This document shows, piece by piece, positions 11,042 through 19,131 of a DNA stretch of 64,000 bases. Under the pieces are notes generated by a model that made no database searches, was not told the origin of the DNA, and worked only from the letters and a program-made list of their open reading frames with translations. Source of the stretch: Saussurea involucrata (lineage: Eukaryota > Streptophyta > Magnoliopsida > Asterales > Asteraceae); contig CM066325.1 in assembly GCA_033807775.1 (NCBI GenBank), positions 20,517,301 through 20,581,300 on the forward strand. Direction: 5' to 3'. Numbering within the stretch: position 1 is the first letter of the stretch; each line of letters starts with the position of its first letter. The translations under genes were made by a program, and so were the position numbers.

Positions 11042-11093
11042 GACGACTTCCATAGTCGTCCGCGGGTTTTTTCCTCGTTGAGGTTTTTCCCGC
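11042..11093 (+). other. Conserved double stem-loop in the Tat R-U5 region
   Basis: GACGAC pairs with GTCGTC (11042-11060). Then GCGGG (11062-11066) pairs with CCCGC (11089-11093) around an inner stem CCTC-GTT-GAGG flanked by T runs. The same design occurs at 31625-31676 (minus) and 40913-40964, the latter with a compensating change to GCAGG/CCTGC. Confidence 0.65.
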
Positions 11094-11225
11094 ATCACCA
11101 AAATCTTTGTCTCTTTTACATTTTCTGTCTTTAACGCATTGTTTTGTCGAACGATTCTTTTCTTTAGTTGTTAAGCTCCACAATCAACCTTAAGTTATCC
11201 TTCTGGACGATTTTTGGTATTAACA

Positions 11226-11327
11226 GTTTGGCGCCCACCGTGGGGCCCCATCTAGAGAAAATATTCGACAAACGTGCGTTTTACTAACGGTTTCTTTGTA
11301 GTTTCCTCTGTTTTCTGTTTCAGGAAA
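11226..11327 (+). other. Tat primer-binding site and gag leader
   Basis: GTTTGGCGCCCACCGTGGG follows the LTR end directly and is the likely primer-binding site. The rest is a short untranslated leader, ending in a pyrimidine-rich stretch with CAG two bases before the gag ATG context, which could be a 3-prime splice site. Confidence 0.7.
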
Positions 11328-12023
11328 ATGGCAGCCCCGGGAAATACGGAGCAAGTCATTGCCCAGATGTACCAGGAGTTGGAAGTTGCGCGAAATCAAA
11401 TCAATGCCATGGCTGAGCAGAGTCGAAGAGCAGCTGAGGAAATCGCCCGGCTAAGGAATCCCTTCGGACCGCAGAACGGTCCAAGACCATTCATCCAGAA
11501 TCCAGGTTAAGGATCGTTCGGTCAGAATCCAGGATCCGCTTCGTTCGTCCATAACCCTGGTTCGGCTCCGTTCGTCCATAACCCTGGTTCGGCTCCGTTC
11601 GTCCGTAATCCAGGACCAGGTCCATTCATGCAGAATCAACAGCCAGGACCGTTCGCGCAGAACCAGCAGCCGGGATCATTCAACCTAAATCCCCAGTCTA
11701 GGCATATTCCTCCTCAATATATCAGACCTCCACCCATGCAGAAGGGGTCGCAGCCGTTTCAGCATGGGTCGCAGCCGTTTCAGCATGGGTCGCAGCCGTT
11801 TCAGAATGGGTCGCAGCTGCATTTTGTCTCTTTTAGTGGGGACGCCAATGGCTCGTCGTACGGCAATGGCACCAGTTTGGGAGTTGATCCATTGGCAGGT
11901 GCGAATCTCGATCCTAACGACGCCGTTGCCCAGCGATTAAAGATGCTAGAAGATCAAAATGAGTGTGTCTTGTCCCTACTCGCTAAGCTACCCGGGGCAG
12001 CCGTTCCCGTCGACGTCGATCCT
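11328..12023 (+). pseudogene. N-terminal part of a Tat-type gag, truncated
   Basis: The start at 11328 reads MAAPGNTEQVIAQMYQE, a helical stretch with heptad spacing, followed by a low-complexity segment of NPGSAPFV-type decapeptides and four GSQPFQHG-type heptapeptides. It then reads DAVAQRLKMLEDQN and LAKLPGA, typical of the region before the capsid domain in Tat elements. One in-frame TAA at 11508-11510 breaks it. The capsid, zinc knuckle and all of pol are missing: the frame runs into the LTR of the Tekay-like element at about 12024. No function can remain. Confidence 0.75.
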
Positions 12024-13611
12024 CGCTAAAGCGGAAACACGGGATGTACAACTCAAGTTTCATAGCAAACGTTACAAGATCACACCAACCATCAAAATAC
12101 ATTCAAAAGCTTACAACATTGTCTTTTACAAACGTTTTACAAAAAAGGGAAATGAACATATTCAAAAGATAACGTAGAAAGCTTCAACACGTGTAGCCTT
12201 CCTAAGTTCCAACCTTACTTGGTATTTCCAGAAAAACATGTAAATGAAAAGGTCAACTAATGCACTAGTTGGTGAGATCACAGGTTTAACGAGTACAACG
12301 ATGTTTGCCAGAGAAAATAGTTTAAATCCGCAAAAGTGGATAAGTCAACCGGTTATAAAAACACTTGCTCAAGGTAATCGTATGTATAATGTTTAAGTTA
12401 TGAGCCCATTACCCGACCTATATGACAAGACGCCCCAACGCATGTTCTATCGCCAACAATGCGCACGTACAAACAATAATTATGCACTCAAACAAGCGCT
12501 ACTTGTGAGTGGGGTCTCAACCAAATAACGTTATCCATAATTACCAACGGCTCAATCCATGAGTTAAACGAGTAACGTAAGAAATAAACGGGGACTTTTG
12601 AACAATAGCAAAAGAAAACTCAAACTTACAACATTCGCAAAACATAGATACCATAGAGCATAAACAAGTATAGCAAGTTCGTATTTCCAAGAAAACGAGA
12701 CAACCGGTGCGTAAAATAATTGTAGTAACAACATGCTTTTCACCCCAAATATGTAAAACATTGAAAAAGGGGATGTGATAACTCACTTGATACGCGATAG
12801 AAATCCGGGAATCTCCCACAAGATACTTCGGTGTGATCCTACTTCAAACCTATGAAAGTAAGGTTACTAGTGAGTTTTAATCTCAAAGGTTCGGTACTAA
12901 CTATCCAAATCGTCATAAAATGTCTTTGTTGTGATTTAATTATTATAAATCATAAAGAGTTACTGAAATTAGTAATCGTAACATATGTATACTTCATTCT
13001 GGTTAGGTTAACGTTACCGCAATTTCATCATAAGGATGATGAAAAGGGTTCAAAATATAAAGCTGAAGTATATAAAATGCATAAATATATAAATATATAG
13101 TATATATATATATATATATTCCACAATTTCATCATAAAAATGATGAAAAGGGTTTAGAGTATATAAAATGCATAAATATATAAACATATAGTATATATAT
13201 ATATATATATTCCACAATTTCATCATAAGAATGATGAAATGGGTTTAGAGTATATAAAATGCATAAATATATAAATATATAGTATATATATTCCACAATT
13301 TCATCATAAAAATGATGAAATGGGTTCAAGAGTTAGCTTTTAATCATAATAAGAAAGTTATCATTTGCTGTTCAGATTTTGGTGTCACTTTATGTCTATT
13401 TTTGGATAACTTCCAGGCATATTTAGGTCAAGATATTTTATGTCCAAGTGGTTTAATGAGTTAGGAAACTTTTGACATAAGTTTCGTAATTTCTCAAATT
13501 TTCCTACCGTACTGAGTTTACTGCTAAAATTGCACTGTGTGAACTATGACATGCATAACTGAAATATTCAGTGCAGTTCTAACCTGAGGTGTAAATTTGA
13601 CAGTTGTCACA
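12024..13611 (-). mobile_element. Tekay-like 3-prime LTR, internally deleted and end-truncated
   Basis: It aligns with 19142-20610 and then, after a join near 13490, with the last 130 bases of the 5-prime LTR. About 1.28 kb present in the 5-prime LTR (20613-21889) and in the solo LTR at 37518-40510 is missing. The short sequence AATTT is found at both break edges. On the minus strand it starts TGTGACAACTGTC at 13611; the terminal bases at the other end are lost. Confidence 0.88.
13023..13320 (-). repeat. Four palindromic units with TA-rich linkers in the LTR
   Basis: Stem-loops TTTCATCAT-loop-ATGATGAAA (or one-base variants) lie at 13023-13044, 13127-13148, 13218-13239 and 13299-13320, separated by linkers that include TATAAAATGCATAAATATA and (TA)n runs. 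The same array is at 20142-20440 and 46342-46645. The solo LTR at 37518-40510 has a diverged version with changed but still paired stems. Confidence 0.8.
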
Positions 13612-13622
13612 GTCTCCCCCGG
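13612..13622 (-). other. Polypurine tract of the Tekay-like element
   Basis: The minus strand reads CCGGGGGAGAC directly before the LTR start TGTGACA at 13611. It marks the 3-prime end of the internal region. Confidence 0.88.
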
Positions 13623-13645
13623 TTAAAAGAATTTCGTCCCGAAAT

Positions 13646-15100
13646 TCAAGAGTTACTAGCTTTAATAGGTTTGCTAGCGAAAAGATGAGGATACTTATGC
13701 ATCATGTAATCCTCTCGTTCCCAAGTGTACTCAGGCCCACACCTTGTGTTCCAATGGACTTTTACTATCGGAATCTTGCTTCGCTTCAGACGCTTGACCT
13801 CTCTATCAAGTATCTCAATTGGTTCCTCTATGATGTGCAGCTTATCGTTGATTTGGACTTCTTCCAAAGGCACGGTTACTGCTTCGTCGGCTAAACATTT
13901 CTTCAAGTTTGACACATGAAATGTGTTGTGAATAGCACTTAACTCTATTGGCAAATCCAACTTATAAGCTACTAGTCCAATTCTTTCCGTGATCTTGAAT
14001 GGTCCAACATACCGTGGACTCAACTTTCCTCTTTTCCCAAACCGGACTGTTCCCTTCCAAGGGGATACTTTTAAAAAGACTCTGTCTCCAATCTGAAATT
14101 CTAAAGGCTTCCTACGATTTTCCGCATAGCGCTTTTGACGATCTTGAGCTGCTTTAAGCCTATCTCTGATGATTGCAATCTTGTCGGTAGTTTCTTGAAC
14201 AATATCCGGACTAGATAGCTGTCTATCTCCAATCTCTAACCAACAAAGAGGTGATCGATACTTGCGTCCATATAGAGCTTCATATGGCGCACACTGAATA
14301 CTAGTGTGATAGCTATTGTTGTATGAAAACTCAACTAACGGCAAGTGATTATCCCAACTTCCTCCAAAGTCTATCACACATGCCCGAAGCATGTCCTCCA
14401 ACGTCTGAATGGTTCGCTCACTCTAACCATCCGTTTGAGGATGATAGGTCGTGCTTAAATTCAACTGCGTACCCAACGCTTTTTGAAGTGACTACCAAAA
14501 CCGAGATGTAAAGCGGCTATCTCTATCTTATATGATGGAAACTGGGACTCCATGTCGTGTGACGATTTCCTTGATGTTGATCTGAGCAAGTTTCTCCATC
14601 TTATAGTCTTCCCGAACAGGCAAGAAATGTGCAGACTTCGTAAATCAATCTACTATAACCCAAATCGAGTCGTGTCCTTTGGCAGTTCTCGGGAGTTTGG
14701 TTATAAAATCCATAGTGATTTGCTCCCATTTCCACTGGGGAATCTCCGGTTGTTGCAACAGTCCCGATGGCTTTTGATAAACAACCTTGACCTTTAAGCA
14801 AGTTATGCATTTCCCTACATATATGGCAATATCCTTCTTCATTCCTGGCCACCAATAGTACTCCCTTAAATCCTTGTACATCTTATCTGCTCCTGGGTGG
14901 ATTGAGTACCTAGTTTTATGAGCCCCTTCCAAAATCATTTCCCGTAGGTTGTCAGTCTTTGGAATCCATACTCTGTCCTTAAAGTAACGTACTCCATCAG
15001 TCTTAGTTTCAAATCTAGCCTCTAAACCGTGAAGAGTCTCGTCCTTCAGGTTTTCAGACTTCATTGCTTCGATTTGAGCTTCAAAAATCCGAGTTTTCAA
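13646..15100 (-). pseudogene. Tekay-like integrase with chromodomain-like tail
   Basis: Frame 15100-14645 reads the H-H-C-C zinc domain (IHPGADKM..., CITCLKVK) and the core start ITMDFITKLP up to WVIVD, where a TGA stop occurs. 14402-14644 carries the middle of the core with frame changes and TAG stops. Frame 14401-13646 (251 codons) reads the rest: LVEFSYNNSYH, SPRYVGPFKI and a chromodomain-like C-terminus with WEREDYMMHKYPHLF. Integrase would join the DNA copy to the genome and the tail would bind modified histones. Three or more breaks make it inactive. Only 14949-15100 is carried into the second copy of the 26-kb duplication. Confidence 0.88.
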
Positions 15101-15133
15101 ACTTGTTTGAACTAGCGCTCCTAACGCTCGGAC

Positions 15134-15549
15134 TCATGAAGGTTTTACCCTTTCTTTCATACTCAGGGCATCGGCTACCACATTGGCCTTACCTGGGTGG
15201 TAACGTATCTCACAATCGTAGTCGCTGAGCAGTTCTACCCATCTTCTTTGCCTCATGTTAAGCATCTTTTGATAAAAAAATATGCTAAAGACTCTTGTGA
15301 TCAGTGAAAATAGTGCACTTGGTACCATATAGATAATGTCTCCATATCTTTAGGGCGAATACCATATAGATAATGTCTCCATATCTTCTCATGAATTTTT
15401 AATTGTCTCGAGGCGTATGCTATCACCTTATAATTTTGCATCAATACGCAGCCTAATCCTTGATGTGATGCATCACAATATACCACAAAATTTTCCGTCC
15501 CTTCCGGTAAAGCTAGAATCGGTGCATCGCACAACCTTTTCTTCAAAAG
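15134..15549 (-). pseudogene. RNase H and connection region, rearranged
   Basis: Frame 15546-15301 begins with the RNase H start ILALPEGTENFVVYCDASHQGLG. After ASRQLKIHEK it jumps to KIWRHYLYG, which then occurs again out of frame: a 27-base sequence at 15324-15350 is repeated at 15361-15387, replacing the usual segment between them. Frame 15328-15134 reads the end of the domain (QRRWVELLSDYDCEIRYHPGK, VVADALS). The enzyme would degrade the RNA strand during reverse transcription; several of its acidic residues are lost. Confidence 0.85.
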
Positions 15550-15975
15550 TTAGAACGCTTCTTCTTGCGAAACTCCCCAAACGAAATCCCTATCCTTTTG
15601 GGTTAACGCGGTGAGGGGTTTAGCAATCCTAGAGAAATTCTTGATGAAACGCCGATAATAACCTGCCAAACCTAGAAATTGGTGAATTTTCGTCGGAGTC
15701 CTTGGGGCTTCCCATTTCTGAATAGCTTCCACTTTAGCCAGGTCCACGTGAATCCCTTTCTCTCCGATCACGTGACCTAAGAAATGTACTTCTCGAATCC
15801 AAAATTCACACTTAGAGAATTTGGCATACAGTTTCTGCTCCTTGAGAAGTTCTAGAATCACTTTTAGATGTTGCTCGTGATCCTTCTTACTCCAAGAATA
15901 GATCAATATATCATCGATGAATACAATCACAAACTTATCAAGGTATGGTCTACATACTCTATTCATTAGGTCCAT
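15550..15975 (-). pseudogene. Reverse transcriptase, C-terminal half
   Basis: The 141-codon frame starts MDLMNRVCRPYLDKF and carries the catalytic FIDDILIYS motif, then the thumb region (CEFWIREVHFLGHVIG, FLGLAGYYRRFIKNF). It is separated from the N-terminal half (15966-18152) by a single missing base in a T run near 15970, and its own frame ends at 15550 at the RNase H border. The catalytic residues visible are intact. Confidence 0.9.
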
Positions 15976-18152
15976 AACACAGCTGGCGCATTCGTCAATC
16001 CGAATGGCATAACTAAGAACTCGTAGTGTCTATAGCGAGTTCTAAAAGCTGTTTTAGGAATGTCTTCCTCTTGGACTCTCAACTGATGATATCCCGATCG
16101 AAGGTCAATCTTCGAGAAATAAGTTGCACCCTGCAACTGGTCGAACAAATCGTCTATTCGAGGGATAGGATATCGGTTCTTGATTGTTATCTTATTTAGC
16201 TCCCTATAATCGATGCACATTCGAAACGATCCATCCTTCTTCTTGACGAAAAGAATCGTGGCTCCCCAGGGTGATGAACTTGGTCGAATGAATCTCTTAT
16301 CCAAAAGTTCTTGGAGTTGATTCGACAACTCTTGCATCTCGGCAGGTGCTAAGCGATATGGGGCCTTGGCTACAGGCGCCGCTCCGGGTATAAGGTCAAT
16401 CTGAAATTCAACTTGTCTCGGCGGGGGAAGTCCAGGAAAATCGTCTGGGAACACTTCTGGGTGATCCTTTACCACAGGAATATCTTGGATTCGCCTCTCT
16501 TCGGACTTCTTCTCTACTACGTGTGCCAGAAATGCAACACACTTCTGTCTCAAATACTTATGGACCTTCATACATGACACTATCTTCAGGTTCCTTCTAG
16601 CTCTATCTCCTTGCACAACAAGGGTTTCTCCACCTTGTAATGGTAACCTGACAGTCTTTTCAAAACAACTAACTTCTACTCGGTTCTTGGATAACCATTC
16701 CACGCCTATCACTACGTCGAAACTCCCCAATTCAATTGGAATAAGATCAACGCTAAATAGCTTATCAGCTAAGTTCAAGGTACAACCTAAGATTACATCC
16801 TTAGCCTCTAGTTCATATCCATTAGCAACCTCAACAATATAAGCATTCGACATTTTCTTAGATTCTAGATTGATCAAAGGCCTAAAGTCTAACGAAACAA
16901 AGCTCTTATCGGCTCCAGTGTCAAATAATACTGATGCATAAAAATCGTTTAGGAGAAACGTACCTGTCACCACATTGGGGTCTCGACGTGCTTCTTCTGC
17001 TCCTAAGACAAACGCCCGTCCTCGAGCTTGTCCTCCTTGGTTTCCCTGATTGGCTTGCCTTGCCTGGTACCCATCGTTGTTATTGATTGGTCCCCTTTTC
17101 AATTTTGGGTACACTTTCCGAAAGTGATCTGGACTTTCGCACTCATAGCATACCCTTCCTTCCTCCGTTACATTCTTTCCCATCCTGCAGTATCGGGAGA
17201 AATGACCCTTTTGTTTACAAATGCCACAAATGGGACAGGTTCCCTCATGATGCAAATTGCATTGGTTGCACTTCGGATGGGGTCCATTGTAACGCCCTGC
17301 TTCCCTAGCATTCATCCCAAAATTCCCTACAACTTTCTTATTCCTACTTGAATTACTACCAATCGCTTTTCCTGACTGGATCTCTGGCCTCCTCTTACTA
17401 CCAACACCTTTCTGAGTCAAAGTTCCTGCCCTGACCGCATCGTTGGTCAAACTAGTTGCTAATGCCACTGCGGCTTGGATCGTGGTCGGACTTGCCGACG
17501 TAACCATTCCGCGGATCTCCGGGGCCAATCCATACAAGTATCGATCAATCCTTTTGTTCTTCGGGGTAACCATGTGGGGTACTAACTTTGTGAGTTCATG
17601 AAAACGAGCGGTGTATCGGTCTATCCCTGAACCTACCATGGTGAGATCCCAAAATTCAGTCTCCAACTTCTGAATTTCACTCTTGGGACAGTATTCTTCA
17701 GTGAGCAACTTCTTAAACTCCTCCCAAGAAAGTTTGTATGCATCCTCCCTTCCACGGGTTTGGACTTGAATGTTCCACCAAGTCAAAGCTCGTCCTTGAA
17801 GCTGACATGCCGCATACTCCACCATGCGGTCTTCTGAACATTTACTGATATGGAGCACCGACTCCATACTATCAAACCACAAAAGCAATCCTACAACTCC
17901 CTCTTTTCCGTGAAATTCTTTGAGCTTGCAAGACATAAACGTCTTGTAACTGCATCCTCTACTGTCATTAACGTTATTGGGATTCCCTCCTCCCACATTA
18001 TCATTCTTATGACGCTCATTGATGCCCGCGGTGACTTGTGTTACAATGTCGGGTATCGCCTCTTGAATGCGCTGAGATATGATCTGGGCAATATCGGGCT
18101 TTTGGTCTTCAGGAATTCCTTTCGTGCGACGTGTGGATCTTCCTGGTGGCAT
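15966..18152 (-). CDS. Tekay-like gag-protease-reverse transcriptase (N-terminal half)
   Basis: This is a 728-codon open frame. Residues 70-240 are a retrotransposon gag domain (LLWFDSMESV, LTWWN, YLYGLAPEIR). A zinc knuckle has C309, C312, H317 and C322; a second knuckle has C335, C338, H343 but Y348 where the last Cys is expected. The protease active site is D411-T-G-A. Reverse transcriptase starts about residue 590 (SSSPWGATILFVKKKDGS, MCIDYRELN, FSKIDLRSGYHQLRV) and runs to FGLTNAPA, where a lost base ends the frame. Start chosen at MPPGRSTRRTKG, 25 bases after the upstream ORF. It is the longest intact gypsy frame here, and it is also present in the second copy. Confidence 0.92.
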   Translation of the reverse strand: MPPGRSTRRTKGIPEDQKPDIAQIISQRIQEAIPDIVTQVTAGINERHKNDNVGGGNPNNVNDSRGCSYKTFMSCKLKEFHGKEGVVGLLLWFDSMESVLHISKCSEDRMVEYAACQLQGRALTWWNIQVQTRGREDAYKLSWEEFKKLLTEEYCPKSEIQKLETEFWDLTMVGSGIDRYTARFHELTKLVPHMVTPKNKRIDRYLYGLAPEIRGMVTSASPTTIQAAVALATSLTNDAVRAGTLTQKGVGSKRRPEIQSGKAIGSNSSRNKKVVGNFGMNAREAGRYNGPHPKCNQCNLHHEGTCPICGICKQKGHFSRYCRMGKNVTEEGRVCYECESPDHFRKVYPKLKRGPINNNDGYQARQANQGNQGGQARGRAFVLGAEEARRDPNVVTGTFLLNDFYASVLFDTGADKSFVSLDFRPLINLESKKMSNAYIVEVANGYELEAKDVILGCTLNLADKLFSVDLIPIELGSFDVVIGVEWLSKNRVEVSCFEKTVRLPLQGGETLVVQGDRARRNLKIVSCMKVHKYLRQKCVAFLAHVVEKKSEERRIQDIPVVKDHPEVFPDDFPGLPPPRQVEFQIDLIPGAAPVAKAPYRLAPAEMQELSNQLQELLDKRFIRPSSSPWGATILFVKKKDGSFRMCIDYRELNKITIKNRYPIPRIDDLFDQLQGATYFSKIDLRSGYHQLRVQEEDIPKTAFRTRYRHYEFLVMPFGLTNAPAVLWT

Positions 18153-18177
18153 TTTTCTAAACCTTCCACCATCCGCA

Positions 18178-18813
18178 TCAATATCCTCCCCGATACACCT
18201 CGATCAGAACCCATAACACCAACATTGACAGTAACATCACCATGGCTATGGAAGCTATCTCAGCCCTTAAGGCAATCCTCTGAGCTACCCTCGCTCTATC
18301 CAGGGCTTCAGTCGACATGCTAGTCAAGAGATGACTCAACTCACATAGCTCCGTCACAACCTGACTTTGATGACTAACCCGCGCCTGACAGCTATGCAAC
18401 TCCGCTGTCATAGCCCAAAAATGCTGCTCTTCCGCCCATGTCATGCCAGACGCACGACCAACGGGTACTCCCGTGATGACTCACGGTGGTTCCAGCGCAT
18501 CCGGACGATCGGACCTCAATGACACTCGCCTAGGAATGGGAACAATCTTCCTAGCGGTCAGCCTAGTACGTGGCCCTCTAGAGTTTGGTTGTACTATTAT
18601 AGGAGTGGGTTGTGGTGGAACCGCGGTCGGTGGTATCCTTGGTCCATCATACGGGTCTAATTCGCCTTCCAATGTTCGTTCGCTCGACGACGTGTAGGAG
18701 GGTTGTGAGCTTGATGATGACGATGATGACATAATGGTACTGAAGTAAGAGTGTGATGATGATGATGACATAGTGATACTGAAGTAAGAGTGCATAACAT
18801 TACTGTCGCGCAA
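18178..18813 (-). pseudogene. Upstream ORF before gag with a C-terminal membrane segment
   Basis: Two frames, 18813-18481 and 18444-18178, are in the same phase and are separated by a TGA at 18481-18483. They read as one protein of about 212 residues. The N-terminus is serine-rich with an internal repeat (HSYFSxxMSSSSS), followed by a proline-rich part (PPTAVPPQPTPIIVQP). The C-terminal part is helical (TELCELSHLLTSMS, RVAQRIALRAEI) and ends in a hydrophobic stretch, AMVMLLSMLVLWVLIEVY, then RGGY. I do not recognise the family. Its place between primer site and gag and its phase continuity suggest a real element-encoded protein that acquired one stop. Confidence 0.6.
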
Positions 18814-19115
18814 TTATAAAGGCTAAACGTACTATACTATTGCATATTATAGGCAATAACTACGCTCATACTATGCAGGCTACTAGAAGCACTTAAGTGA
18901 GAAAACACACATGTCCCTAGTATATCCATTTCTGGTCTCGCATTACTCTTTCCTTAATTAAACATAGGTGATCAGGCTTTGTTTAATTAAAGACCGATGA
19001 TGCAATACCTGAATTAGTTATACTACCAATATGTTTAGGAATTTGAGTGTTATTTCCCGTTTTTGGCTATAGTTGCAGTTTTCCAAAGGAAAACCGGTAT
19101 TTTCTATAACCTTTA
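18814..19115 (-). other. Untranslated leader of the Tekay-like element
   Basis: This stretch between the primer site and the upstream ORF has no open frame of note. It contains two TTTAATTAA-type AT-rich blocks and nothing else I can name. Confidence 0.6.
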
Positions 19116-19127
19116 GCTCTGATACCA
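19116..19127 (-). other. Primer-binding site for tRNA-Met (Tekay-like)
   Basis: The minus strand reads TGGTATCAGAGC a few bases inside the LTR end (GGTGTGACA) at 19132. It fixes the 5-prime LTR and the minus orientation. Confidence 0.95.
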
Positions 19128-19131
19128 AATC

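Larger units (their letters stand above)
10433..11225 (+). mobile_element. Tat-type gypsy LTR (793 bp)
   Basis: It runs from TGTTTGGG to GGTATTAACA. A TATA box (TATAAAT) lies at 10767-10773. The end of the LTR is followed directly by GTTTGGCGCC, a Tat/Ogre-style primer site. The R-U5 part has a conserved double stem at 11042-11093. Related LTRs lie at 31510-32295 (minus), 35259-36488 (minus) and 37226-41095 (plus, interrupted). Confidence 0.88.

Noticed and set aside
13646..15100. Same chromovirus family as 7363-10376
   Set aside because: The integrases are related, but the LTR ends differ (TGTGACA versus TGTAACA), as do the LTR contents and hairpin arrays, so I keep them as separate families.
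17028..17351. Plus-strand open frames opposite gag, conserved in both units
   Set aside because: They are shadows of the gag-protease reading frame on the other strand.
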